From Duganella sp. OV510 (GTDB lineage Bacteria > Pseudomonadota > Gammaproteobacteria > Burkholderiales > Burkholderiaceae_D): a stretch of DNA of 64,000 nt. Under the pieces are notes generated by a model. That model did not search any database, had not been told where the DNA came from, and saw only the letters and a list, made by a program, of their open reading frames with translations. The first letter of the stretch is position 1; every line of letters begins with the position of its first letter. Below, one piece after another: positions 25,714 through 33,437 of this stretch. Both the position numbers and the translations under genes were made by a program. The stretch lies in the NCBI RefSeq assembly GCF_900100205.1, contig NZ_FNEQ01000015.1:52879-116878 (forward strand). The letters are read 5' to 3'.

Positions 25714-26399
25714 ACATGCAATTCAACGTCGACATCCACAAAATCCTGCGCTCGGACGGGCGCGAGTTCACGCTGCACGCGCGCTTCGCGTCGGCCAGCC
25801 AGCGGGTGGTGGTGTTCGGCCCGTCCGGCGCCGGCAAGAGCCAGATGATGAAGGCGGTGGCCGGCCTGATGACGCCCGACAGCGGCCGCATCGAACTGGC
25901 CGGCCGCTGTCTGCTCGACAGCGCGGCTGGCATCAACCTGCCGGCGCAGCAGCGCAAGGTGGCCTACTTGTTCCAGGACTACGCGCTGTTCCCGCACCTG
26001 AACGTCCGGCAGAACATCGGCTTCGGCTTGCAGCGCGGCTGGCGCAATCCGCTGACCCGCGTGGAGGGCGAAGCGATCCGCTACTGGATGGAAGCCTTCG
26101 AGCTGGACCATGTGGCAGACCAGTTCCCGCATCAGTTATCCGGTGGCCAGCGGCAACGCGTGGCGCTGGCGCGCGCGCTGGCGCCGCAGCCGCAGGCGCT
26201 GCTGCTGGACGAGCCGTTCGCGGCGCTCGATCCGGGCCTGCGCGAACGCATGCGCGCCGAACTGGGCGCCTTGCAGCGCCGCCTGGAAATCCCGATGCTG
26301 ATGATTACCCACGATCCCGAAGACGTGCGCGCCTTCGGCGATCATGTGCTGCGCATGGAAAATGGTAGCATCGTCCGTGTGGAGGAAAACGCGGCATGA
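25710..26399 (+). CDS. modC: Molybdate ABC transporter ATP-binding protein, without TOBE domain
   Basis: 229 residues. Walker A GPSGAGKS, Q-loop LFQDYALFPHL, signature LSGGQRQRVALARAL, Walker B LLLDEPFAALD and switch His in MLMITHDPED are all present. The protein ends about 20 residues after the switch region, while many ModC proteins (about 350 residues) carry a C-terminal TOBE/Mop molybdate-binding domain that inhibits transport. That domain is absent here. It overlaps both modB and modE by 4 bases. Confidence 0.93.
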   Translation: MNMQFNVDIHKILRSDGREFTLHARFASASQRVVVFGPSGAGKSQMMKAVAGLMTPDSGRIELAGRCLLDSAAGINLPAQQRKVAYLFQDYALFPHLNVRQNIGFGLQRGWRNPLTRVEGEAIRYWMEAFELDHVADQFPHQLSGGQRQRVALARALAPQPQALLLDEPFAALDPGLRERMRAELGALQRRLEIPMLMITHDPEDVRAFGDHVLRMENGSIVRVEENAA

Positions 26400-27193
26400 G
26401 CATGGAACTGGAAGGCAATGTATGGATGACCATCGACGGGCAAAAGCTGGGCGGGCAAGACCGCGTGGCTTTGCTGGCGGCGGTGGCGTCCGAGGGATCG
26501 ATCACGGCGGCGGCCAAGGCCGTCGGCATGAGCTATAAAGGCGCGTGGGACGCGGTCGAGGCAATGAACAACCTGGCCGGCGAGCCGCTGGTTGAACGCG
26601 CGGCTGGCGGCAAGGGCGGCGGCGGCACGCGGCTGACCGCGCGCGGCGCGCAGCTGGTGGAGAATTTCCGCAAGATCGATACCGCCCACCGCGAGTTTGT
26701 CGCGCATTTGAGCGGCCAGTCGCACGCGCTGGCGGATGATTTTCTGCTGATACAAAGGATGAAGATGAAGACCAGTGCACGCAACCAGTTCAGCGGCAAG
26801 GTCGTGGTCTTGAAGCGCGGCGCGGTTAATGACGAGGTGGTACTTGAAATCGTCGGTGGCCAGCAGATCGTCGCCACCATCACGCGCGACAGCAGCGATA
26901 GCCTGGGGCTGGATGTGGGCGTGGAAGCATTTGCGCTGATCAAGGCCTCGTCGGTGATCGTCGCCACAGAACTAGGCGGCGCAAAACTGTCGGCGCGCAA
27001 CCGCCTGACTGGCAAGGTCAGCCGCGTGGTGCCGGGTGCGGTGAATACCGAGGTCAGCATCGAATTGCCGGGCGGCGGCACCATCGCCGCCATCGTCACC
27101 AAGGATAGCGGCGAGGCGCTGGCGCTGGAAGCCGGCGCCGAGGCCAGCGCCATCTTCAAAGCCTCCAGCGTTATCATCGGCACGCCAGCCTAA
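26396..27193 (+). CDS. modE: Molybdate-responsive regulator ModE with two Mop domains
   Basis: 265 residues. The N-terminal winged helix-turn-helix covers residues 1 to about 110 (LLAAVASEGSITAAAKAVGMSYKGAWDAVEAMNN). Two tandem molybdate-binding Mop/TOBE domains follow, each starting with SARNQFSGKV or SARNRLTGKV and ending with IKASSVIV or FKASSVII. Each has the A-V-N-x-E-V segment that lines the molybdate site. Family knowledge: the Mo-bound dimer represses mod operons and adjusts molybdoenzyme genes. It closes the operon and likely acts on the box at 24235-24262. Its stop overlaps that of the convergent SDR gene by 4 bases. Confidence 0.94.
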   Translation: MSMELEGNVWMTIDGQKLGGQDRVALLAAVASEGSITAAAKAVGMSYKGAWDAVEAMNNLAGEPLVERAAGGKGGGGTRLTARGAQLVENFRKIDTAHREFVAHLSGQSHALADDFLLIQRMKMKTSARNQFSGKVVVLKRGAVNDEVVLEIVGGQQIVATITRDSSDSLGLDVGVEAFALIKASSVIVATELGGAKLSARNRLTGKVSRVVPGAVNTEVSIELPGGGTIAAIVTKDSGEALALEAGAEASAIFKASSVIIGTPA

Positions 27194-28023
27194 GCTGGCG
27201 CGATATCGGTCGAGCGGCTCAGTGCTTCCCAGGCGCTGATTTCCTGGCCAAGCGCAGCCAGCTTGTCGCGCACCAGGCCCAGAGCGTCGCTGCCGAGCAG
27301 CAGGTGCGCCGGTGGTTCGGCAGCCTCGGTCAAGCTCAAGATGGCTTGTGCCGCCTTTTCCGGATCGCCTGGTTGCTTGCCGCTGCGTGCAGAGCGGGTG
27401 GCCCTGATCGGATCAAACAGCGCATCGTAATCGGCGATGCTGCGGTCCGAGCGCACCATCGAGCGTCCGGCCCAGTCGGTGCGGAAGGAGCCGGGCGCCA
27501 CGGCGGTGACATGAATGCCGAATTGCCGCACTTCCTTGCCGAGCGTCTCCGAGATCCCTTCCAGCGCGAACTTGCTGCCGGCATAGTAAGCAATGCCAGG
27601 CATGGTGATGAAGCCACCCATCGATGTGATATTGATGATGTGGCCGCGCCGGCGTTGCCGGAACAGCGGTAAAAACGCCTTCATCATCGCCACCGCGCCG
27701 AATACGTTGACGTCGAACTGACGCCGCATTTCCTCCAGCGGTGATTCCTCCATCACGCCTTCATGGCCGTAGCCGGCGTTGTTGACCAGCACGTCGGCCG
27801 GGCCTGCCACGGCTTCGGCCTGCGCCGCCACGCCCTCCAGCGCATCGAAGTCGGTGACATCAACCACGGCGGCATGCGCACGTCCGTGCAGGGCCTCGAA
27901 ATCGGCGCGGGCCTGCGCGTTGCGCACCGTGCCGAAAACAGTGTGTCCCGCCGCCAGCGCGGCTTGCGCCAACGCGCGGCCAAAGCCGCTGCTGACGCCG
28001 GTGATAAAGAAGGTCTTGCCCAT
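27190..28023 (-). CDS. Short-chain dehydrogenase/reductase
   Basis: 277 residues from the ATG at 28023, placed after GGAAAG; an upstream in-frame start would add a poor N-terminus. Motifs: TGVSSGFGRALA (TGxxxGxG nucleotide binding), NNAGYG, the catalytic Ser in NITSMGG, and YYAGSK (Tyr and Lys). It then has APGSFRTDWAG. It resembles the oxidoreductases of the classical SDR class that act on small carbonyl compounds, but the substrate is unknown. It is divergent from an AraC regulator at 28157, which probably controls it. Confidence 0.87.
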   Translation of the reverse strand: MGKTFFITGVSSGFGRALAQAALAAGHTVFGTVRNAQARADFEALHGRAHAAVVDVTDFDALEGVAAQAEAVAGPADVLVNNAGYGHEGVMEESPLEEMRRQFDVNVFGAVAMMKAFLPLFRQRRRGHIINITSMGGFITMPGIAYYAGSKFALEGISETLGKEVRQFGIHVTAVAPGSFRTDWAGRSMVRSDRSIADYDALFDPIRATRSARSGKQPGDPEKAAQAILSLTEAAEPPAHLLLGSDALGLVRDKLAALGQEISAWEALSRSTDIAPA

Positions 28024-28156
28024 GTCTTTCCTTTCAGTCAGTGAGGAGGACATGGTAGGCGTGGCCATGCACGGCGGCCATGCCGGAAGCTCTGCATCCT
28101 ATGCCTGATTCTCTGAGCGGCGGTTTCCGGAAGGATTTGAGGATTACAATCGCGGC

Positions 28157-29077
28157 ATGGAAAATCCTATGGTCACATTGATGGAGCGCCTGGCACCGCA
28201 GGAGGGCTACAATCTTTCCGCGTTGCCGGATGTGCGGTTTCTACGTTCCAATCGCCCATTGCGACGCACGCCGGTGCTGTACGAGCCTGGCATCGTGATT
28301 GTCGGGCAGGGGCGCAAGCGCGGCTTTCTCGGCGGGCAGGAGTATGTCTATGATGCGCAGCATTGTCTTGCAGTGTCGGTGCCGGTGCCGTTTTCCATGG
28401 AAACCGAAGCCAGCGCGGAAGCGCCGCTGCTGGCCATGTATCTCCGGCTCGATTTTCAGATGACCGCCGATTTGCTGCTGGAACTGGCGGCACACGGGCA
28501 GCCAGTACAGGCCCAGCCGCGTGGCATGCTGTCGACACCGATGGATGCGCGCCTGTCGGCGTCCGTGCTGCGCTTCCTCGAAGTGCTGGCGGAGCCGCTG
28601 GACCGCGCGATGCTAGGGCCGGCCTTGCTGCGCGAAATCTACTATCGGGTGCTGACGGGCGAGCAGGGTGCGGCCATGCGCGCGGCGCTGATGCAGCAGG
28701 GCCGCTTTGCCGCGATCTCGCGCACGCTGCGCAAGATGCATGCGTCGTTCAGCGCGGATCTGGATATCGGCCGCCTGGCCAGCGAAGCCAATATGAGCGT
28801 GGCGACCTTTCATCACCACTTCAAGGCGGTGACCAGCACGTCGCCGATCCAGTATCTGAAGTCGATCAGGCTGCACCAGGCGCGGCTGCTGATGCTGCGG
28901 CACGAGATGTCGGTGGCGGTCGCCAGCGCCCAGGTCGGCTATGAAAGCGCGTCGCAGTTCAGCCGGGAGTTCAAGCGCCTGTTCGGCCTCAGTCCTGCCA
29001 GGGAAGTGGAACGGATGCGCCAGACCTTTGCCATGCCCGATCCTCAGCCATCGCAGTCGTATGTGTCGGCGCACTAG
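28157..29077 (+). CDS. AraC family transcriptional regulator (YqhC-like)
   Basis: 306 residues. The N-terminal AraC_N-type domain includes LYEPGIVIVGQGRKRGFLGGQEYVYDAQHCLAVSVPVP. The C-terminal double helix-turn-helix reads DIGRLASEANMSVATFHHHFKAVTSTSPIQYLKSIRLHQARLLM and YESASQFSREFKRLFGLSPAREVERMR. The pattern is like YqhC, which activates aldehyde reductase genes. Being divergent from the SDR gene, with 133 bases between, supports a paired system responding to an aldehyde or ketone. It converges with the next AraC gene, with a 4-base overlap. Confidence 0.88.
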   Translation: MENPMVTLMERLAPQEGYNLSALPDVRFLRSNRPLRRTPVLYEPGIVIVGQGRKRGFLGGQEYVYDAQHCLAVSVPVPFSMETEASAEAPLLAMYLRLDFQMTADLLLELAAHGQPVQAQPRGMLSTPMDARLSASVLRFLEVLAEPLDRAMLGPALLREIYYRVLTGEQGAAMRAALMQQGRFAAISRTLRKMHASFSADLDIGRLASEANMSVATFHHHFKAVTSTSPIQYLKSIRLHQARLLMLRHEMSVAVASAQVGYESASQFSREFKRLFGLSPAREVERMRQTFAMPDPQPSQSYVSAH

Positions 29078-29868
29078 GCGGCAAAGCGCGCCGGCGTGGT
29101 GCCGAGGATGCGACGGAACAGCGCGATAAAGCTGCTGACGCTGTCGTAGCCGAGGCTGAGCGCCACCGTGGTGACCGAGGCGCCGCCGTTCAGCAGCGCC
29201 ATGCCTTTCTGCAGGCGGGCGATCTGCCGCCACTCCACCATCGACATGCCGGTCTCGTTGCGGAAGTGGCGGGTCAGGCTGCGGCGTGACCAGCCCAGCT
29301 GTTCGGCCCACGCGTCCAGGTCGGTTTCATCGGCCGGGTTCTCGGCGATGGTGGCGGCCATCGCCAGCAGGCGAGGGTGGCGCGGCATGGTCAAATGCAG
29401 CGGATCGGGCTCGGCGCCGCGTATCTCGTCAAGGAAGACATTCATCAGCCGCATGCCGGCGGCGTCTTGCGGCATGCCGTCCGGCCAGTGGCACATGCGC
29501 TCCAGCAGCGACACCGCCAGCGGCGACATGCGCAGCGCCAGCGACTGCTCCGGAAAGCCGGCGCACAGCGCGGGCGCTATATGGATCGTGTGGCCGGCCA
29601 GTCCGGGTCTGAGCGTGTTGCCGTGCACGCTGGCCGAGTGTGGCATATAGGGCGGAATCCAGCCCAGCCGTCCGGGCGGCAGCACTTGCCGGTTGCCGCC
29701 GGCTTCGACCAGGATCACACCCTGCGCCGGAATGTACATCTGGCCCTCGGGGTGGTGGTGGGGCAGCTTGCCCTTGCCGACGCCGCCATCGGTATGCTGG
29801 GTCGCCACGTAGATCGGCATTTCGTCGCTCAGCCGCTTGTCGCCGTAGTAGTTGCTGTCGTTGCTCAT
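29074..29868 (-). CDS. AraC family transcriptional regulator with cupin N-terminus
   Basis: 264 residues. The N-terminal half has the cupin-like pattern HHHPEGQMYIPAQGVILVEAGGNRQVLPPGRLGWIPPYMPHS. The C-terminal AraC domain reads DLDAWAEQLGWSRRSLTRHFRNETGMSMVEWRQIARLQKGMALL and YDSVSSFIALFRRILGTTPARF. It is divergent from the phosphatase-like gene at 29965, 96 bases away, and may control it. The effector is unknown. Confidence 0.88.
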   Translation of the reverse strand: MSNDSNYYGDKRLSDEMPIYVATQHTDGGVGKGKLPHHHPEGQMYIPAQGVILVEAGGNRQVLPPGRLGWIPPYMPHSASVHGNTLRPGLAGHTIHIAPALCAGFPEQSLALRMSPLAVSLLERMCHWPDGMPQDAAGMRLMNVFLDEIRGAEPDPLHLTMPRHPRLLAMAATIAENPADETDLDAWAEQLGWSRRSLTRHFRNETGMSMVEWRQIARLQKGMALLNGGASVTTVALSLGYDSVSSFIALFRRILGTTPARFAA

Positions 29869-29964
29869 GGTTTGGCCCGATTGCGTTATTGCTTGTCCGA
29901 TTGCAGTTAGCGGGAGATCAATTCTACAGGCATTCTGTCGCTTTCATTGATTGCAAGGAAAAAT

Positions 29965-30612
29965 ATGACTGCCATCGATACGCAAGGCGTGCTGGAGCTG
30001 GTGCGCGAGGTTGGCGCGGGCTTGTGCGAGTCGTTCTGGCGCGGCCAGCCAGCGGATATCCGTGCGGCCGACGAGCAGCTGCGGCAGGCGCTGAACGCAC
30101 AGTATCCGTCGATCGCCTGGGCGGATGGCGCGCTCAGCGAGGAGTACGCCCGGCATGGCGAATACTGGATCTGCGACGCCGTTGACGGCGCCATGCAGTT
30201 CCAGCGCGCCATGCCCGGCTGGAGCATGGCGCTGACGCTGATGCGCGAAGGCGTGGCTGTGTTCGCGCTGGTCTACGACGCCATGCATGATGAGATGTTC
30301 CACGCACTGTGGCGCCACGGCGCGTGGTGCAACGGGCAGCCGATGCGCGTCAGCGAGCAAGCGACGCAGCAGACGATCGCCACACGTGGCCTGGGACCGG
30401 CATCGCTGCAACTGGCGTATGTCGCCGGCGGCAGGCTGGATGCGTTCTGGCAGCGCGGCAATGACGGCTACCGCTGCATCGGCGGCGCATTGTTGGTGCG
30501 CGAGGCAGGCGGGCAGGCGACGCAGCTGGACGGCCAGCCGTATCGCCTGGCATCGTCCAGTATCGCGGCGGGCGGCGCGGCCGGCCTACTGCTTGTTGCC
30601 TCCCTTGGATGA
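29965..30612 (+). CDS. Inositol-monophosphatase-like protein, degenerate active site
   Basis: 215 residues from the ATG at 29965 with AAGGAA upstream. It follows the IMPase fold: ALSEEYA, WICDAVDGAMQFQRAMPGWSMALTLM, LQLAYVAGGRLDAFW and GGALLVREAGG. The second metal motif reads DAVDGA instead of DPIDGT, and the third has YRCIGGALL where active enzymes have WDxAAGxLL, so the metal-binding Asp is replaced by Arg. It is also about 45 residues shorter than SuhB in this window. Family fold is clear; phosphatase activity is doubtful. Its last 27 bases overlap the convergent KGG gene. Confidence 0.78.
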   Translation: MTAIDTQGVLELVREVGAGLCESFWRGQPADIRAADEQLRQALNAQYPSIAWADGALSEEYARHGEYWICDAVDGAMQFQRAMPGWSMALTLMREGVAVFALVYDAMHDEMFHALWRHGAWCNGQPMRVSEQATQQTIATRGLGPASLQLAYVAGGRLDAFWQRGNDGYRCIGGALLVREAGGQATQLDGQPYRLASSSIAAGGAAGLLLVASLG

Positions 30613-30903
30613 TTGTTCGGAGCCGCTGCGGTTTTTTTCAGCGGCGGCGCGCGCTGCGGACTGGCGGCTCTCGCCACCCTTGCGGCCAATGGCGGCCATG
30701 TGTTCGCGGTCGCGGCTGACCGCCTCGCCGCCTTTCTGTCCAGCCCTGCGGGCCTCTTCGGAATCGAATTCGTGGGCCGTGCCTTTTTGATGCGCGGCTT
30801 GACCACCCTTGCTGGCGATGGCGCGCTGGGTGGCTTCGTCCATGGCGGCAAAGCCGCGTTTGGCCGTGCCCTTGGTCTTGTCATTGGTCGCATTACTTGC
30901 CAT
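30586..30903 (-). CDS. KGG-repeat stress protein
   Basis: 105 residues from the ATG at 30903 (GGAGGT upstream). It carries three KGG motifs: SKGGQAAHQKG, GQKGGEAVSRD and GRKGGESRQSAA, each in the approximately 20-residue repeat known from YciG, GsiB and Con-10 hydrophilic stress proteins. The rest is charged and disorder-prone, ending in KGGNKQ. Such proteins accumulate in stationary phase or drought and probably protect cell components. The 3' end overlaps the end of the convergent phosphatase-like gene by 27 bases. Confidence 0.85.
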   Translation of the reverse strand: MASNATNDKTKGTAKRGFAAMDEATQRAIASKGGQAAHQKGTAHEFDSEEARRAGQKGGEAVSRDREHMAAIGRKGGESRQSAARAAAEKNRSGSEQSSKGGNKQ

Positions 30904-30985
30904 ATAAACCTCCGTCATATATTGAGAGAAAACAGCAGGCGAGCCCGCTGTTCTATATGATTGGAGTGGCAAGGTTGACGGAAGT

Positions 30986-32005
30986 TCAGTGCTGCGCGAC
31001 CTGTAGCACCAGTTTGCCGAAGTTTTTCCCTTCAAACAGCATGTTCAGCGCCAGCGGGAAGTTTTCCAGGCCCTGCACGATGTCTTCCTTGCTCTTGATC
31101 TTGCCGTCCTTCATCCAGCCTGCCAGCGCCTTGATGCCGAGGTGGTAGCGGTCGGCGTAGTCGAATACCACGATGCCTTCCATGCGCGCACGGTTGACCA
31201 GCAGCGCCAGGTAGTTCGACGGGCCCTTCACCGGCGTGGTGTTGTTGTACTGCGAGATGGCGCCGCAGATGACGATGCGCGCCTTCAGGTTGATGCGGGT
31301 GAGCACGGTATCGAGAATCTCGCCGCCAACGTTGTCGAAGTAGACGTCCACGCCCTGCGGGCAATGCTGCTTCAGGCCATCCTTGACCGATTCGTTCTTG
31401 TAATCGATGCAGGCGTCGAAGCCCAGCTGGTTGACGACGAAGTCGCACTTGTCCTTGCCGCCGGCGATGCCGACCACGCGGCAGCCCAGCTGCTTGGCGA
31501 CCTGGCCGACAGTCTGGCCCACCGCGCCGGCCGCGCCGGACACCACGACGGTTTCGCCGGCTTTCGGCTGGCCGGATTCGATCAGGCCGAAGTAGGCGGT
31601 CATGCCTGGCATACCCAGCGTGTTCAGGTAAGTGGTCAGCGGCGCCAGCGCCGGATCGACCTTGTGGAAGTTGCCGGTTTTGTCGTCCGCTGCGCCGGTC
31701 CAGTATTGCTGCACGCCGGTGCCGCCGGACACGTAATCGCCAACAGCAAACTTAGGCGACTTCGATTCCACCACCACGCCGACGCCGCCGGCGCGCATCA
31801 CTTCGCCGATGGCGACCGGGCGGATGTAGGACTTGCCTTCATTCATCCAGCCGCGCATGGCCGGGTCGAGCGAGATGTACAGCACCTTGACGCGGATTTC
31901 GCCATCGGTCAGCAGCTCCAGTTCCGGCGAGTACTGTTCCCAGTCGCTGTCCTTGACCATGCCGACCGGACGCGCGGCCAGGCGGAATTGCAGATTCGTC
32001 TCCAT
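30986..32005 (-). CDS. NADP-dependent oxidoreductase, MDR family (CurA-like)
   Basis: 339 residues from the ATG at 32005 after GAGAGG; the open frame continues upstream but the family starts at about this Met. Motifs: YISLDPAMRGWMN near residue 50, then VSGAAGAVGQTVGQVAKQLGCRVVGIAGG (NADP binding), IDYKNES, VDVYFDNVGGEILD and the GAISQYN segment. These are all typical of the prostaglandin reductase / CurA / leukotriene B4 dehydrogenase group, zinc-free medium-chain reductases that reduce enones. Single gene on the minus strand. Confidence 0.9.
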   Translation of the reverse strand: METNLQFRLAARPVGMVKDSDWEQYSPELELLTDGEIRVKVLYISLDPAMRGWMNEGKSYIRPVAIGEVMRAGGVGVVVESKSPKFAVGDYVSGGTGVQQYWTGAADDKTGNFHKVDPALAPLTTYLNTLGMPGMTAYFGLIESGQPKAGETVVVSGAAGAVGQTVGQVAKQLGCRVVGIAGGKDKCDFVVNQLGFDACIDYKNESVKDGLKQHCPQGVDVYFDNVGGEILDTVLTRINLKARIVICGAISQYNNTTPVKGPSNYLALLVNRARMEGIVVFDYADRYHLGIKALAGWMKDGKIKSKEDIVQGLENFPLALNMLFEGKNFGKLVLQVAQH

Positions 32006-32073
32006 CTTTGATCCTCTCATTGGGCTTAGGGGTAGTACATTATATGCGATTGAAAAAATGCTATGATGCGCAC

Positions 32074-32085
32074 GATATCGATAAC
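32074..32085. promoter_or_regulatory. Palindromic operator-like site before the GH43-like gene
   Basis: GATATCGATAAC lies 15 bases before the start of the glycosidase gene. It differs by one base from the perfect palindrome GTTATCGATAAC at 33198-33209, which precedes the lyase gene. The central CG and symmetric arms are of the kind bound by LacI-family sugar regulators. The regulator is not in the window. Confidence 0.5.
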
Positions 32086-32100
32086 AATAATGGAGGCGGG

Positions 32101-33093
32101 ATGAAGTTTCTGGTGTTGATTGTGTGCTGGGCAGCCAGTCTGGCGGCCAGTGCTGCCGCGCCCAAGCCGCTGTATCGCGACCCAGTGTATGACGGCGCGG
32201 CCGATGCATCCATCGTCTACGATCACGGCGCCAGACTGTGGAAGATGTTCTACACCAACCGCCGCGCGACGCTGAAGCTGGCGGACCCGAAAGATGTGGA
32301 ATGGGTGCACGGCACCGCCATCGGCATCGCCACCTCGGTGGATGGCAGCGACTGGCGCTATCAGGGCACGGCCCAGCTGCCGGCCGAATGCACCAGCGTC
32401 ACCTCATGGGCGCCGGAACTGTATTACGAAAACGGCGTCTACCACATGTGGCTGACTGTGGTGCCAGGCATCTTCCACCGCTGGGGCGTGCCGGGCGCGG
32501 AAGGGCGCATCGTCCACCTGACCAGTAACGACCTGCGGCAATGGACATGCGATGGCAAGGTGGAGGTCGGCGCCAGCCGCATCATTGATGCCAGCGTGCT
32601 CAAGCTCGGCGACGGCTATCGCATGTGGTACAAGGACGAGACGGCAGGTAGCGTCATCATGGCCGCAGACAGCAGCGACCTGCGCAACTGGACCAAGGCC
32701 GGCGCCAAGCCTGTCTCCGCCACGCGCGCCGAGGGACCGAAAGTGTTCCGCTTCAAGAACCAGTACTGGATGGTGGCCGACGCCTGGAAAGGCCTGATTG
32801 TGCTGCGCTCCGATGACGCCGAACACTGGGCGCAGCAGGACGATTATCTGCTGGCCCAGCATGGCACACAGCCCACCGACAAGGGACTGGGCCAGCATCC
32901 CGATGTGGTGGTGGACGGCGAGCGTGCCTACATCTATTATTTTGTCCATCAGGGCGCGGAGCCGGAAGCGGTGGCTGATCCCTATTGGCACCAGCGCACC
33001 GTGATCCAGGTGGCGGAACTGGTGTACCGTGATGGCAAACTGAGCGTGGACCGCAACGCACCGGTGACTGTCCGGTTGGCGCCACCGCAGTGA
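32101..33093 (+). CDS. Secreted GH43/GH117-like beta-propeller glycosidase
   Basis: 330 residues, ATG 6 bases after GGAGG. A Sec signal peptide (MKFLVLIVCWAASLAASAAA) leads to export. The body has the repeated blade pattern of five-bladed propeller glycosidases: YDGAADASIVYDHGARLWKMFYTNRR, VHGTAIGIATSVDGSDWRY, SWAPELYYENGVYHMWLT, HLTSNDLRQW, RIIDASVLKLGDGYRMWYKDE, EGPKVFRFKNQYWMVADAW and HPDVVVDGERAYIYYFVH. This order is what I know from GH43 and the related GH117 family. Acidic residues in DGAAD, DASV and EGP are likely catalytic. The substrate is unknown; cleavage of a plant or algal oligosaccharide is plausible, given the lyase-like gene downstream. Confidence 0.78.
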   Translation: MKFLVLIVCWAASLAASAAAPKPLYRDPVYDGAADASIVYDHGARLWKMFYTNRRATLKLADPKDVEWVHGTAIGIATSVDGSDWRYQGTAQLPAECTSVTSWAPELYYENGVYHMWLTVVPGIFHRWGVPGAEGRIVHLTSNDLRQWTCDGKVEVGASRIIDASVLKLGDGYRMWYKDETAGSVIMAADSSDLRNWTKAGAKPVSATRAEGPKVFRFKNQYWMVADAWKGLIVLRSDDAEHWAQQDDYLLAQHGTQPTDKGLGQHPDVVVDGERAYIYYFVHQGAEPEAVADPYWHQRTVIQVAELVYRDGKLSVDRNAPVTVRLAPPQ

Positions 33094-33118
33094 AATTTGT
33101 TTGTAGATGTCTCGTAGC

Positions 33119-33136
33119 CGCTACAGAAATGTAGCG
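33119..33136. other. Hairpin after glycosidase gene
   Basis: A 7-bp stem (CGCTACA / TGTAGCG) closed by a GAAA tetraloop, 26 bases past the stop codon. No T-run follows, so it is not a standard terminator; it may protect the mRNA end. Confidence 0.4.
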
Positions 33137-33197
33137 CGCTTCGTGGTACATTTTCCACCTTATAAAAAGAAAAACATCGATTTATCTGTTTAAATTT

Positions 33198-33209
33198 GTT
33201 ATCGATAAC
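33198..33209. promoter_or_regulatory. Perfect palindrome GTTATCGATAAC, LacI-type operator candidate
   Basis: A perfect 12-base palindrome with a central CG step, in an AT-rich stretch of the 344-base gap between the glycosidase and the lyase-like gene. A one-mismatch version precedes the glycosidase at 32074-32085. Both genes could share one regulator. Confidence 0.55.
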
Positions 33210-33226
33210 TATCAAAGGGGACGCAT

Positions 33227-33327
33227 ATGAAACTGCCGCAATCGCTGTCGCCATCCTGACTCCGCTCCTGACCGGCAGCCTGCTGCCGGCTTACCTACAA
33301 CTGATGTTCACGCAGCCCGCCGCTTAG
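33227..33327 (+). pseudogene. Frameshifted small signal-peptide-like ORF or leader
   Basis: An ATG at 33227 follows AAAGGGGACGC, a good ribosome binding site, but the frame stops after 10 codons. One frame over, from 33232, the sequence reads TAAIAVAILTPLLTGSLLPAYLQ and ends at a TAG at 33325, which looks like a hydrophobic signal sequence. One missing base between 33230 and 33238 would join the two into a peptide of about 33 residues. It is either a decayed small gene or a leader peptide of the downstream lyase gene. A GCCGTC-GTTTT-GACGGC hairpin follows at 33356-33372. The gap 33094-33437 holds nothing else clear. Confidence 0.4.
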
Positions 33328-33437
33328 CCTCGGCCCGGGGCTCGGGGCATGTTGTGCCGTCGTTTTGACGGCGGGCCTGCGCATGCCTGAGCGCAAGGGC
33401 CTCCTTTTGTCCGCAGTTTTATAAATCAAGGAGACAT

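Noticed and set aside
33119..33136. Hairpin after the GH43-like gene considered as a terminator
   Set aside because: The stem is good but no T-run follows; kept only as a hairpin.
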